From Desulfitobacterium dichloroeliminans LMG P-21439 (lineage in GTDB: Bacteria > Bacillota > Desulfitobacteriia > Desulfitobacteriales > Desulfitobacteriaceae), in the NCBI RefSeq assembly GCF_000243135.2, contig NC_019903.1, positions 2,332,001-2,396,000 on the forward strand: 64,000 bases of DNA. The letters run 5' to 3'. Positions 8,445 through 16,619 of the stretch are shown one piece after another. The notes under the pieces are model-generated. The model was not told the origin of the DNA. It did no database searches and saw only the letters and a list, made by a program, of their open reading frames with translations. Both the position numbers and the translations under genes were made by a program. Positions within the stretch are counted from its first letter, which is position 1. Each line of letters starts with the position of its first letter.

Positions 8445-9603
8445 ATTTTCTCAGCCCTTTGGCAAGACGCTTAATTCCTTCTTCAATCACTTCGGGAGTT
8501 GAGCAGGAATAGTTGAGGCGCATCTCATTGGATACCCGGCCATCGGCATAAAACAAAGCCCCCGGCACGTAGAGGACATTTTGTTTGATCATGTCTTCTA
8601 CATAATCAAAGCTATCCTGAACTCCGCTGAGTTTCCCCCAAAGGAAGAGTCCTCCTGAGGGAACCACCATCTCGATTTGTTCTCCTAGATAGGTATGGAT
8701 TGCTTCTACCATAGCCTTACGGCGGACATCATATACTTGGCGTAGCTTTTGAATATGATCCGGCAATAGATCTTGCTTTAAATATTGATAAACTGCTCTT
8801 TGCGTCAAATTGTTACTATGGAGGTCTACACCCTCTTTGGTTTGCTCCAGATGCATGATAATATCTTCATCAGCAAGTACGTAGCCGACACGCAGTCCCG
8901 GTGCTAAAACCTTGGAGAAGGTTCCCAGGTAGACAACATGTTCACCTAGTTCTACTAGATGGGGAATCGATTCTCCCTCATAACGCAATTCACCATAAGG
9001 ATTATCTTCAACAAGCAGCAAATCATACTTTTGAGCCACCTTGAGAAGCTCTTTTCTCCGTTCTAATCCCATAACTTTTCCGGTAGGATTTTGATAATTC
9101 GGTATGAGATAAAGAAACTTCGGAGTGGTATGCTGAAGTGCCCGCTCCAATTCACTGGGAATAATACCTTCCACATCACAGGGGATCATCTGGAAGTTTG
9201 CGCGAAAGCCTTCAAAAGCTTGAATAGCCCCTAAATAGGTAGGGGTTTCCACGAATACTGTATCTCCCGGATCTAAAAAAGTCTGGGCTAAGAGACTCAA
9301 TCCTTGCTGACTACCTGTTGTGATAATCACTTCCTGGATACGAGCTAGTCTTTCGTTCCTTTGGTGTTGGCTAGCGAGCCATTCCCTTAGCTTAGGATAT
9401 CCTGCAGTCTGAGAGTATTGCAAAGCGGAACTGCCCTGCTCCTCAAAAACCTTCTGAAATGCATCTTGAAGTTCATGGGTCGGAAAAAGTTCGAGGGCCG
9501 GCAAGCCTCCGGCAAAGGAAATCATCTCAGGATTTTGAGCTGCCCTAAGCATTTCCCCGATAAATCCTTCCCCTACATTTTTCATCCAGTTGGCGTACTT
9601 CAT
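8443..9603 (-). CDS. PLP-dependent aminotransferase, class I/II (2-aminoadipate transaminase-like)
   Basis: A 386-residue fold-type I aminotransferase. Visible motifs are ITTGSQQGLSLLAQ, IPNYQNPTG (PLP-ring contacts), VEDNPYGELRY and the Schiff-base lysine in YLGTFSKVLAPGLRVGY. This pattern is shared by LysN/ARO8-type aminotransferases, which act on aminoadipate, aromatic or branched-chain substrates, so the substrate is open. The N-terminal DNA-binding domain of MocR regulators is absent. I start at ATG 9603 because AAAGGTG precedes it; an in-frame GTG at 9612 is part of that site. The stop codon lies in a heptamer repeat array. Confidence 0.88.
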   Translation of the reverse strand: MKYANWMKNVGEGFIGEMLRAAQNPEMISFAGGLPALELFPTHELQDAFQKVFEEQGSSALQYSQTAGYPKLREWLASQHQRNERLARIQEVIITTGSQQGLSLLAQTFLDPGDTVFVETPTYLGAIQAFEGFRANFQMIPCDVEGIIPSELERALQHTTPKFLYLIPNYQNPTGKVMGLERRKELLKVAQKYDLLLVEDNPYGELRYEGESIPHLVELGEHVVYLGTFSKVLAPGLRVGYVLADEDIIMHLEQTKEGVDLHSNNLTQRAVYQYLKQDLLPDHIQKLRQVYDVRRKAMVEAIHTYLGEQIEMVVPSGGLFLWGKLSGVQDSFDYVEDMIKQNVLYVPGALFYADGRVSNEMRLNYSCSTPEVIEEGIKRLAKGLRK

Positions 9604-9691
9604 ATTTTTCACCTTTCATTCTTTCCATTATGTCATTAAAATCATTTCATTAAAAATCCGGCGATCCGGAGCAATGCTTAGGATTACTTCC

Positions 9692-10213
9692 CTAATCTAG
9701 GGAACCCCACTGCTCCAGAGGCCAATAACGCAGCAAGACTCGTCCTTCGACATTCTCTTTAGGAACAAAACCCCAGACATGGCTGTCCTTGCTGTTATTG
9801 CGATTGTCACCAAAAACCAAATAGGAATCTTCAGGGATTTCGATGGGTCCATACTCGTAGTCAGGAGCATCCTTAAGATAAGGCTCTGCCAAAGCTTGAC
9901 CATCTATCCACACTTTACTCTCGCGGACTTCTAAAGTCTCCCCCGGCATACCAATAATGCGTTTTACCAAGTCATCGTGCTCACCGGAGCCTTCAGAAGC
10001 AGTAAACATGATGATATTCCCTCGTTCCAGGGTATCATAGCGGAAAAATAGCTTATCAAAAATTAAGCGATCTTGAAGTTGAATGGTCGGAAGCATCGAA
10101 CCGGTAGGGACAATTCTCGTGTCAAGGATATACGTTCTGATCCCAAAGGATAGCACCCAAGCGATGACAATCAAAATCCCCCACTCGAAGATCGTGCGTA
10201 CGTATTTTTTCAT
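9692..10213 (-). CDS. lepB: Signal peptidase I
   Basis: Cleaves signal peptides from exported proteins at the outer face of the membrane. The 173-residue protein has one N-terminal membrane segment (residues about 8-27), the catalytic Ser in PTGSMLPTI, the catalytic Lys in DLVKRIIGMPGE, and the late motif VFGDNRNNSKDSHVWGFV. This is the short Gram-positive form. The ATG at 10213 follows AGGGGTG at good spacing; a GTG at 10222 overlaps the site. It appears monocistronic, upstream of the aminotransferase gene on the same strand and downstream of a terminator. Confidence 0.95.
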   Translation of the reverse strand: MKKYVRTIFEWGILIVIAWVLSFGIRTYILDTRIVPTGSMLPTIQLQDRLIFDKLFFRYDTLERGNIIMFTASEGSGEHDDLVKRIIGMPGETLEVRESKVWIDGQALAEPYLKDAPDYEYGPIEIPEDSYLVFGDNRNNSKDSHVWGFVPKENVEGRVLLRYWPLEQWGSLD

Positions 10214-10326
10214 TTTAGTCACACCCCTGCTCGTTTAGCTGACAGAATCACTTGACCTTAACGTAATCATCTAATTCCATCCCAAAATCCATACTATTAT
10301 AGGATAACACGAAAGCCATCCCAAAT

Positions 10327-10350
10327 AAAAGACCCCCCGTTTGGAGGGTC
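10327..10350 (-). terminator. Terminator of the diguanylate cyclase gene
   Basis: A GC-rich stem (10331-10338 with 10343-10350, one mismatch) and a 4-base loop, followed on the minus strand by TTTTATTT. The stem begins inside the TGA stop codon of the upstream gene. Confidence 0.75.
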
Positions 10351-11788
10351 AGTCCGCTATGATATTCCCTTTGCCCAAGTTCTTACCTCGGTAAAGCCTC
10401 TGATCCGCTAGACGGTATAATTCATCAAAGGTATGTCCTTCCGCGGGAAACTCAGCAACGCCAATACTCACTCCTAGATCATATGCTTCCAAATGCATGC
10501 TCTTCCTCATCCGCTCAATGACGTGCAAGGCTTCTTCATTCATCTCTAATTCGGTTAGAACCAGTGTAAATTCATCGCCACCGGTTCGCGCGACGATATC
10601 CTGTTCACGAACTGCCGCACGTAAGTTCTGAGCGATTTCTTTCAGAGCTATGTCTCCCACCGGATGACCTAGACTATCGTTGAGCTCCTTAAAAAGATCG
10701 AGATCAAGAAGTAGCAAGAGGAATTTAGAATTCCTCCTCAGAGAGCTCGCCATTTCTTCACGAAAACGCTGCTCAAATCCTTGCCGATTTAGTATTCCTG
10801 TCAAACGATCCGTATTAGCCAGACGAGCAAGCTCATCCCGCTGACGAATTGTCTCAAGAGCAACACCTATCACACGAATAAAGGCCGCCAGGATTTCCTG
10901 CTTTTGGTCGGTGAGATCCTCATCGGTATTCATAAGCCAAAGTTCACCAACGACTCCGCTATGGGTCTGTAGTGGATAGATCCAAACTTTTTCCCACCTA
11001 AATGGGTTATCCTCGATTTCCAGACAATGTACTGTGGCATTTCTAAGGTAGCACTCTTCCTTGGAAATATACTGCCTAACCCATGTCAGCCAATCCCAGT
11101 CCATGGCTTGCTTGAGACGCCCAAAAGGTGAGCGAATCTCCCAACTCCCCTCGCTACTCTCCAATAAGAAAAAGCCCCCGGGCAGAAACAGGATTTCCAT
11201 AGCCATTTCTCCTGCTTCAGACAAAAGCTGCTCCTCTGAATCCGTTCGAACAAGAATTTCAGTTCCTTGTAAGAGCAGAGTCAAAGCTTGTTCCCGATCT
11301 AAGGAATCGCTTCTTAGCTTTCTTTCAAAAATGAAGGAAGAAATCATCGAGATCGCTTTTTCGACAAAGAGAGCAAGTCGCTGGTCAGAAGGCTGAGCAT
11401 AGTTGCCACCGAGGACCAAAGCACCTAAGCTTTTATCAAAATGAGCAAGCGGCAAAACCCATTCATCATCCAAATAATTGACTTGAGAGGATATTTTAGG
11501 AAAATCCTGTGGAAACCTCCGCGACTCCAAAGAGTCGAGATGCTTATCCTCACGATATGCAACCGAAAAAGATTGATAACGTCCTTGATTAAGCAAATAA
11601 ATGGCGGCAATATTACATTTAAAAAGCTCAAGACTTCTCTGAGTAAAGAGATTCAAAGCTCTCAAGAGGTTCTCCTCACGGTTCATCTCTTGAATGGTTG
11701 TCAAGAAGGATTCTGCATAAAAACATCCAATTAACAGAGATTCGCTTGTGATATTTTTCTCTACTAGCACAGACTCCTCACCCTTCAT
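10349..11788 (-). CDS. Diguanylate cyclase with GAF-like sensor region (GGDEF)
   Basis: A 479-residue cytoplasmic protein. The last 165 residues form a GGDEF domain: DRLTGILNRQGF, DLDLFKELNDSLGH, then REQD, five residues, GGDEF. That spacing makes REQD a product-inhibition I-site, so an active c-di-GMP synthase under feedback is likely. The first 310 residues resemble one or two GAF domains, with no membrane segment. The start is unsure: ATG 11788 has a weak ribosome site, while AGGAG lies just inside, only three bases before an in-frame GTG at codon 7. Four copies of an 18-base repeat stand directly upstream. Confidence 0.9.
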   Translation of the reverse strand: MKGEESVLVEKNITSESLLIGCFYAESFLTTIQEMNREENLLRALNLFTQRSLELFKCNIAAIYLLNQGRYQSFSVAYREDKHLDSLESRRFPQDFPKISSQVNYLDDEWVLPLAHFDKSLGALVLGGNYAQPSDQRLALFVEKAISMISSFIFERKLRSDSLDREQALTLLLQGTEILVRTDSEEQLLSEAGEMAMEILFLPGGFFLLESSEGSWEIRSPFGRLKQAMDWDWLTWVRQYISKEECYLRNATVHCLEIEDNPFRWEKVWIYPLQTHSGVVGELWLMNTDEDLTDQKQEILAAFIRVIGVALETIRQRDELARLANTDRLTGILNRQGFEQRFREEMASSLRRNSKFLLLLLDLDLFKELNDSLGHPVGDIALKEIAQNLRAAVREQDIVARTGGDEFTLVLTELEMNEEALHVIERMRKSMHLEAYDLGVSIGVAEFPAEGHTFDELYRLADQRLYRGKNLGKGNIIAD

Positions 11789-11858
11789 CTATGAGCTTTA
11801 ATTTCTATGAGCTTTAGATTTTCTATGAGTTTTAGATTTTCTATGAGTTTTAAATTTT
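11789..11858. repeat. 18-bp tandem repeat upstream of the diguanylate cyclase
   Basis: Units begin with CTATGAG at 11789 (16 bases), 11805, 11823 and 11841 (18 bases each), with a decayed unit after 11859. On the minus strand each unit reads AAAATCTAAAACTCATAG or close to it. The array ends at the annotated start codon. Confidence 0.9.
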
Positions 11859-12268
11859 CGATAAGCTAAAAATTAATAGATTTTGCTTCTGAAATAAACT
11901 ATGTACATTTGATATTTTACCACATCTAATCTCTCAGAACTAATTTTCCAAATTCTTTTCTCAAATTTTACGAACCTTGCACTATTCTCCTTCTATTCTA
12001 CATTCTTTCCTATCTGAATGTCCTATTCCCTTAGCTTTAAAATAGAAAGATAAAAACGAATAATTATTTCTCTGCATTTTCATGTAAGAAGAGGGGCGTC
12101 GTACAACTACTTTTTACATGTAGTTAGCAGCACCCCTCCTAGTGATTGAACCAGACTTCGCTCAGAGGGAAGATTCAACCCCCTCTGAACGTTAGTCATG
12201 TCCATACTCAACTTAACCGCCCTTGGATTCCCTACTCCTCTAGAGGCTGAGGACAAACAAGGTCGGTG
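11859..12268. other. 410-base intergenic stretch with clustered palindromes
   Basis: No convincing gene. The left part (11859-12060) is AT-rich. The right part is GC-richer and folds well: GAGGGG/CCCCTC (12090-12095 with 12133-12138) enclosing AACTAC/GTAGTT, an overlapping CATGTAA/TTACATG pair (12081-12087 with 12114-12120), and CAGAGGG/CCCTCTG (12163-12169 with 12181-12187). These could be parts of a structured RNA or the end of a decayed small mobile element. Some act perhaps as terminator for the glycerate kinase gene, but no clean T run follows. Confidence 0.5.
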
Positions 12269-13408
12269 TTAAGTAAAACGCAGTGGAATTTGTAAAATAC
12301 GAAACCCTCGTTCTGTGGCATCCGCTGTTAAAGCAAAAGCATTTTCCATAGACTCTTCAAGGGACATAGGACCATTGACAATAGTAATAATCGAACTCAG
12401 CCCATGTTCATAAAGTGCTTCCGATCCTGCCCCGATTGAGCCTACGATTGCCAAGGTGGGTTTACCATATCTGTGCGCTCTTTTGGCCACCCCCATGGGT
12501 ACCTTGCCATAAATAGACTGTCCATCGATACGCCCTTCCCCTGTGAGGACTATATCAGCGGCCTGAAGCTTACTGTCGAAGTCCACTGTATCGAGAACAG
12601 CTTCGATACCGGTCTTTAGCTTCGCACCTGCAAATGCGAGAAGACCCATGCCAAGACCCCCAGCGGCACCTGCACCGGGAACATCCTTAAAATCCATGCC
12701 CAGATCCCTCAGGATTATTTGGGAAAAACGAGCAAGATTCTGATCAAGCTGTTGAACCATTCCCAGATCTGCCCCTTTTTGCGGACCGTAGACGACAGAA
12801 GCACCTCTTGGTCCACATAAGGGATTATCTACATCGCACATCACAGTAATCTTAGTCGTCTGCAAACGTGAATCAAGACCAGTTATATCAATCTTCTCTA
12901 AATGCTCAAGAGCTCCGCCGCCCGGCTTCAGTTCTCGACCTTCTCGATCAAGCAATCTCGCACCTAAGGCCTGGGCCATACCTGCTCCGCCGTCATTAGT
13001 GGCACTTCCGCCAATGCCAATTAATATCTCTTTGGGATTCAAGTCTAAGGCGGCTCGGATAAGTTCTCCGGTCCCCTGAGTAGACGTTAATAAGGGATTT
13101 CTTTTTTCCGGTGAAACCAAGGGCAATCCTGAAGCCGAAGCCATTTCTAGGACAACGGTATCATCGGGCAGCTTCCCAAAAATTCCTTCAACAGGATCGC
13201 CCAAGGGTGAAGTGACTACGGCTTTTACTATCTCTCCCTTACTAGCGCTAACAATGGCCTCAACAGTTCCTTCTCCTCCATCAGCCATGGAGATGATCTC
13301 CGTGCTGGCCTTAGGAAAGACCCGTTGAATACCCAGGGTCATTGCTTCCCCGGCCTTTTGGCTGCTTAGACTGCCTTTAAAAGAATCTACTGCAATAAGT
13401 ACATGCAT
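12269..13408 (-). CDS. Glycerate kinase (GarK/GlxK family)
   Basis: Phosphorylates D-glycerate, usually to 2-phosphoglycerate in this family. The 379-residue protein shows MHVLIAVDSFKGSLSS at the N-terminus, SMADGGEGTVEA, the nucleotide-site segment GIGGSATNDGGAGMAQALG, GAGAAGGLGMGLLAF and VLTGEGRIDGQSIYGK, all family landmarks, and the length is normal. ATG 13408 is preceded by TAGGAG. It is a single-gene unit. No glyoxylate or sugar-acid genes are adjacent, so its physiological source of glycerate is not shown. Confidence 0.93.
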   Translation of the reverse strand: MHVLIAVDSFKGSLSSQKAGEAMTLGIQRVFPKASTEIISMADGGEGTVEAIVSASKGEIVKAVVTSPLGDPVEGIFGKLPDDTVVLEMASASGLPLVSPEKRNPLLTSTQGTGELIRAALDLNPKEILIGIGGSATNDGGAGMAQALGARLLDREGRELKPGGGALEHLEKIDITGLDSRLQTTKITVMCDVDNPLCGPRGASVVYGPQKGADLGMVQQLDQNLARFSQIILRDLGMDFKDVPGAGAAGGLGMGLLAFAGAKLKTGIEAVLDTVDFDSKLQAADIVLTGEGRIDGQSIYGKVPMGVAKRAHRYGKPTLAIVGSIGAGSEALYEHGLSSIITIVNGPMSLEESMENAFALTADATERGFRILQIPLRFT

Positions 13409-13593
13409 GATATTTTTCTCCTATAACTTAACAATTTATAAAAACACTAAACTTATAACTTCCAACTCATCATCTCGTGTTTATTCGAATTTTAAACTAA
13501 ATTGAGAATAAACACAATAAATCCAATACTAAATTTCAGAGATTAAAAGAAATAAATAATTTATATTTTTTTGATCTGTTGAGCATTTTTTCG

Positions 13594-13623
13594 TTGACGT
13601 AAAACCCTCCTATACGATATACT
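13594..13623 (+). promoter_or_regulatory. SigmaA-type promoter of the Mn riboswitch-terC unit
   Basis: TTGACG (13594-13599), an 18-base spacer and TATACT (13618-13623). Transcription would start near 13630, a few bases before the riboswitch. Confidence 0.75.
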
Positions 13624-13638
13624 TAAGCCGTAATTGTT

Positions 13639-13724
13639 CAAAGGGGAGTAGCTGGACAGCAAAGTCGTCATTACGGATGAAAATCCCGGCTTTGTTGACA
13701 ACATTGTTGTAAGCAAGACCTTTG
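13639..13724 (+). promoter_or_regulatory. yybP-ykoY manganese riboswitch
   Basis: Contains the two conserved junction strands, AAAGGGGAGTAGC at 13639-13652 and GCAAGACCTTTGCC at 13713-13726, closing through AAAGG/CCTTT, with two hairpin arms between. This RNA class binds Mn2+ and turns on Mn exporters. The CCTT of the closing stem is also the 5' arm of the terminator at 13716-13746, so Mn2+ binding should prevent termination. The gene behind it is a TerC/YkoY protein, as expected. Confidence 0.93.
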
Positions 13725-13753
13725 CCCAAAGGAGGGTAGAAGGTCTTTTTTTA
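13716..13753 (+). terminator. Riboswitch-linked terminator before terC
   Basis: AGACCTT (13716-13722) pairs with AAGGTCT (13740-13746), followed by a run of seven T. The 5' arm overlaps the aptamer closing stem, giving two exclusive folds. Confidence 0.85.
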
Positions 13754-13815
13754 TGCAATATTACCCCAATCTTTAAGAAATGCTAGAGAAATTGAGTGCG
13801 AAAGGAAGAAAAAAG

Positions 13816-14505
13816 ATGGAACTTTTCAGTCCCGAGTTTTTTCAAGCATTATTAGCCATCATCCTCATGGACCTCGTTTTAGGCGGGGATAATGCCATCG
13901 TCATCGGTATGGCTGCCCGTAATCTACCAAAAGATAAGCAAAAGAAAGTTATATTTATTGGCACCGGGGGAGCTATCTTAATTCGTACCCTAGCTACTTT
14001 AGTCGCCGTTTATCTGTTAAAAATTCCTGGTCTGATGTTTGCCGGGGGGCTGCTCCTGGTGTGGATGGCTTATAAGCTCCTCACCGATGAAAGCCACGAT
14101 GAGCAGGTAGAAAGCGCTTCGAGTTTTTGGGGAGCCGTTCGTACCATTATTATCGCCGATGCAGTAATGGGTCTGGATAATGTCCTAGCGGTTGCAGGGG
14201 CTGCTCATGGTCACCCCATTCTGGTCATCTTTGGTTTACTAGTGAGCATTCCGATCGTAGTCTGGGGAAGCACCTTAGTTATTAAGGCGATTAACCGCTT
14301 CCCAGTCATCATCCCCATTGGAGCTGCAGTCATTACTCACACCGCCGTCACCATGCTGACCGGTGAAAAGTTTGTCGTCGATCTTATTGGGGAGAGCGCC
14401 CTGATAGAATGGGGTCTTAGCGCCATCCTTATCACTCTAGTTTTGTACCTTGGGCATAACAAAACCAAGAAAAAAACCATGGAGTCGACGGAAGATGCTG
14501 CTTAA
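13816..14505 (+). CDS. TerC family membrane protein, YkoY-like (probable Mn2+ exporter)
   Basis: A 229-residue membrane protein with about seven hydrophobic segments. It carries LMDLVLGGDNAIVIGMAARNLP and IIIADAVMGLDNVLAVAGAAHG, two acidic membrane motifs diagnostic of TerC/YkoY proteins. YkoY homologues exert Mn2+ efflux or metalation of exported proteins. The ATG at 13816 is chosen because AAAGGAAG lies seven bases upstream; an earlier in-frame ATG at 13780 is too close to the terminator. The Mn riboswitch upstream supports the metal assignment. A terminator follows at 14534-14559. Confidence 0.93.
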   Translation: MELFSPEFFQALLAIILMDLVLGGDNAIVIGMAARNLPKDKQKKVIFIGTGGAILIRTLATLVAVYLLKIPGLMFAGGLLLVWMAYKLLTDESHDEQVESASSFWGAVRTIIIADAVMGLDNVLAVAGAAHGHPILVIFGLLVSIPIVVWGSTLVIKAINRFPVIIPIGAAVITHTAVTMLTGEKFVVDLIGESALIEWGLSAILITLVLYLGHNKTKKKTMESTEDAA

Positions 14506-14533
14506 AACATAATATCCCCTTCATGAAATGCGA

Positions 14534-14562
14534 AAAAGGCAACCGTCAGGTTGCCTTTTCTT
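14534..14562. terminator. Bidirectional terminator between convergent terC and the reactivase gene
   Basis: A perfect 11-base-pair stem (14534-14544 with 14549-14559), 4-base loop, with A run on the left and T run on the right, so it can serve both converging genes. Confidence 0.85.
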
Positions 14563-14644
14563 GTACATGACAGACTTCTCAGTAGCTTTCGTTGCACCAT
14601 AGAGGGATAAAATCCTGTCTGGGTCGAGTAGTTCATGGGTCACT

Positions 14645-16477
14645 CTACTGGTGCTCAAAAGAAAGAGCGTCGATAAATTCTTCCTGAAAATCCATGCGTG
14701 TGGACAATTCCAGATGCTCAGCAAGATTAGCAAATTCGGTGGCTTTTATTCGTTCAACCTGGGATAGTAAAACCATTTTAGCTCCATCCCCTGCTGCATT
14801 GCCGATAGCCGTAATTTTTTCAAGCGGCAGATCGGGAAGCAAGCCAATGCCTAAAGCACTGTCTTTACTAATGTAGTTACCGAAGGCTCCTGCCAAAAGC
14901 ACCCGATCCAGCTGTTCCAGACCGATCCCCATCTCTTTCATGAGAATACTTACCCCGGCTCGGATTGCACCTTTCGCAAGCTGCATTTCGCGTATATCTT
15001 TTTGAGTTAGAACGATATCTTCACCTATTTCCGTCTCCTTAGCCCAGACAAGCACAAATTCGCTTCCTTCTGTCGTTCTCCGTATACGCTGTTGGAGTGA
15101 TGGGGGAAGTTTATCGAGATCCACTTGGCTATTGACGATTCGACCACTGGCATAGATGACTCCCGATTCAGCCATCTGGGCAATAGCATCAATCAAGCCC
15201 GAGCCACATATGCCAATAGGCTTAGTCCCACCGATGGCCACACATTCCACATCATCCTGAATCGTTACCCTTTCAATAGCACCATCCGCAGCTCTCATCC
15301 CATATTTAATCTCCGCACCCTCAAAGGCCGGACCGGCAGCAGTTGAACAAGTCAAAATTCTCTTCTCACCGGCAAGTATGATCTCTCCGTTAGTGCCTAT
15401 ATCGATGGCTAGGGTATATCCCGGTAATTGATCTACCTTCACGGCGACCATCACCCCGACAGTATCGGCTCCCACATACCCGGCAACATTCGGCAAAAGA
15501 ACGACATGCCCTGTTCTTAGAATGCCCAACCCCAATTCCCTTGCTTCAACCTCAATCTCTTGCCGGAAAACTGGAATAAAGGGTGCCGGTGCTAAATAGG
15601 TTGGGTCGATCCCTAAGAACAAATGACTCATGGTGGTGTTTCCCACGACCACAGCCTGATATATCTCCTCTTTGCTTACATCACTTTTTGCACACAATTC
15701 GACAATAATTTCATTCAAACCGCCGATGACCAACTCCTGGAGCTCCTGCAGTTGCTCCGGTCCCTGAGCAGCATGGGTAATCCTCGAGATAACATCTGCT
15801 CCATAGGCTCGTTGTGGATTGGTCACCGCGCCACTAGCGAGGACTTTCCCCTGGAGCAAATCCATTAAATAGACTACCGTAGTAGTTGTGCCAATATCGA
15901 TGGCTAAACCATAATTTCGCAGGGTAGTGTCCCCCGGCTCCACGGATAATATTTTATCTCCGTCCAGAACAGCTGTCACCTGAAAGTTCGCTTGGTGAAG
16001 TACCTGCGGAAGTTGAGCGGCAATACTGCGGTTAAAAGAAATCTTTTGTGAAGGTAACGCGGCCACTAGACGATCCCAATCAGGTGTCTGATCTTCAACC
16101 GTAGGCCTTGTTAATTGGAGAAAATGCTTTTGAATTCCTGGAGCAAGTTCAACATCCGTCAATTGATTGAGCTGAGTCTTCCTTTGATGAGCATCTTTAT
16201 ATTCACTAAGCTTCACGGTTAAATCTTTATCTACTGCGACCCGGCAAGCTAGAACCCAACCGACTTCCCTTTCAGCGTCACTTAAAAACTTTTTCCCCAC
16301 ATCTTGGGTCGGATCAACTTTTTCAGGGTCGATTTGTACCTTACATTTTCCACAGGTCCCTCTCCCACCACAGGCACTTTCCAATGGTACCCCGGCCGCG
16401 ATAGCTGCTTGCATAATGGTACTCCCCTTGGACACCTCTACTTTCGTATGACCTGGCAAAAAAGTTACTTGCACCAT
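14645..16477 (-). CDS. Corrinoid-protein reactivase (RACE/RamA-like, 2Fe-2S plus ASKHA domain)
   Basis: A 610-residue ATP-dependent activator of corrinoid enzymes, which reduces inactive Co(II) corrinoid to Co(I). The N-terminus is a plant-type ferredoxin domain with CGGRGTCGKC at about residues 38-47 and the fourth Cys in LACRV near residue 80. From about residue 190 follows an ASKHA ATPase-like fold (LAIDIGTTTTVVY, TLAIDIGTNGEI, LLAGAFGNYI) as in DUF4445 proteins. Start ATG 16477 is preceded by AAGGAGG at eight bases; the reading frame extends back to TTG 16495. No methyltransferase or corrinoid protein gene is adjacent, so its partner is elsewhere. Confidence 0.9.
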   Translation of the reverse strand: MVQVTFLPGHTKVEVSKGSTIMQAAIAAGVPLESACGGRGTCGKCKVQIDPEKVDPTQDVGKKFLSDAEREVGWVLACRVAVDKDLTVKLSEYKDAHQRKTQLNQLTDVELAPGIQKHFLQLTRPTVEDQTPDWDRLVAALPSQKISFNRSIAAQLPQVLHQANFQVTAVLDGDKILSVEPGDTTLRNYGLAIDIGTTTTVVYLMDLLQGKVLASGAVTNPQRAYGADVISRITHAAQGPEQLQELQELVIGGLNEIIVELCAKSDVSKEEIYQAVVVGNTTMSHLFLGIDPTYLAPAPFIPVFRQEIEVEARELGLGILRTGHVVLLPNVAGYVGADTVGVMVAVKVDQLPGYTLAIDIGTNGEIILAGEKRILTCSTAAGPAFEGAEIKYGMRAADGAIERVTIQDDVECVAIGGTKPIGICGSGLIDAIAQMAESGVIYASGRIVNSQVDLDKLPPSLQQRIRRTTEGSEFVLVWAKETEIGEDIVLTQKDIREMQLAKGAIRAGVSILMKEMGIGLEQLDRVLLAGAFGNYISKDSALGIGLLPDLPLEKITAIGNAAGDGAKMVLLSQVERIKATEFANLAEHLELSTRMDFQEEFIDALSFEHQ

Positions 16478-16619
16478 ATCCCTCTCCTCCTTCAAGCTTT
16501 TTTTCCATTTCCCTTATCGAAATAACAAAACTCAATCGCAAAACTCTTAATAGCTATATTTTAAACTATTCTCAAAATAAAGACAAAATCTTCTTAGCAC
16601 AAGTTCGTGCACCACACCA

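Noticed and set aside
8252-8512. Open frames running through the heptamer repeat on the plus strand
   Set aside because: They come from low-complexity sequence and overlap the end of the aminotransferase gene; no ribosome site.
13561-13758. Minus-strand open frame opposite the Mn riboswitch
   Set aside because: It is the antisense of a structured RNA with a promoter and terminator; no ribosome site.
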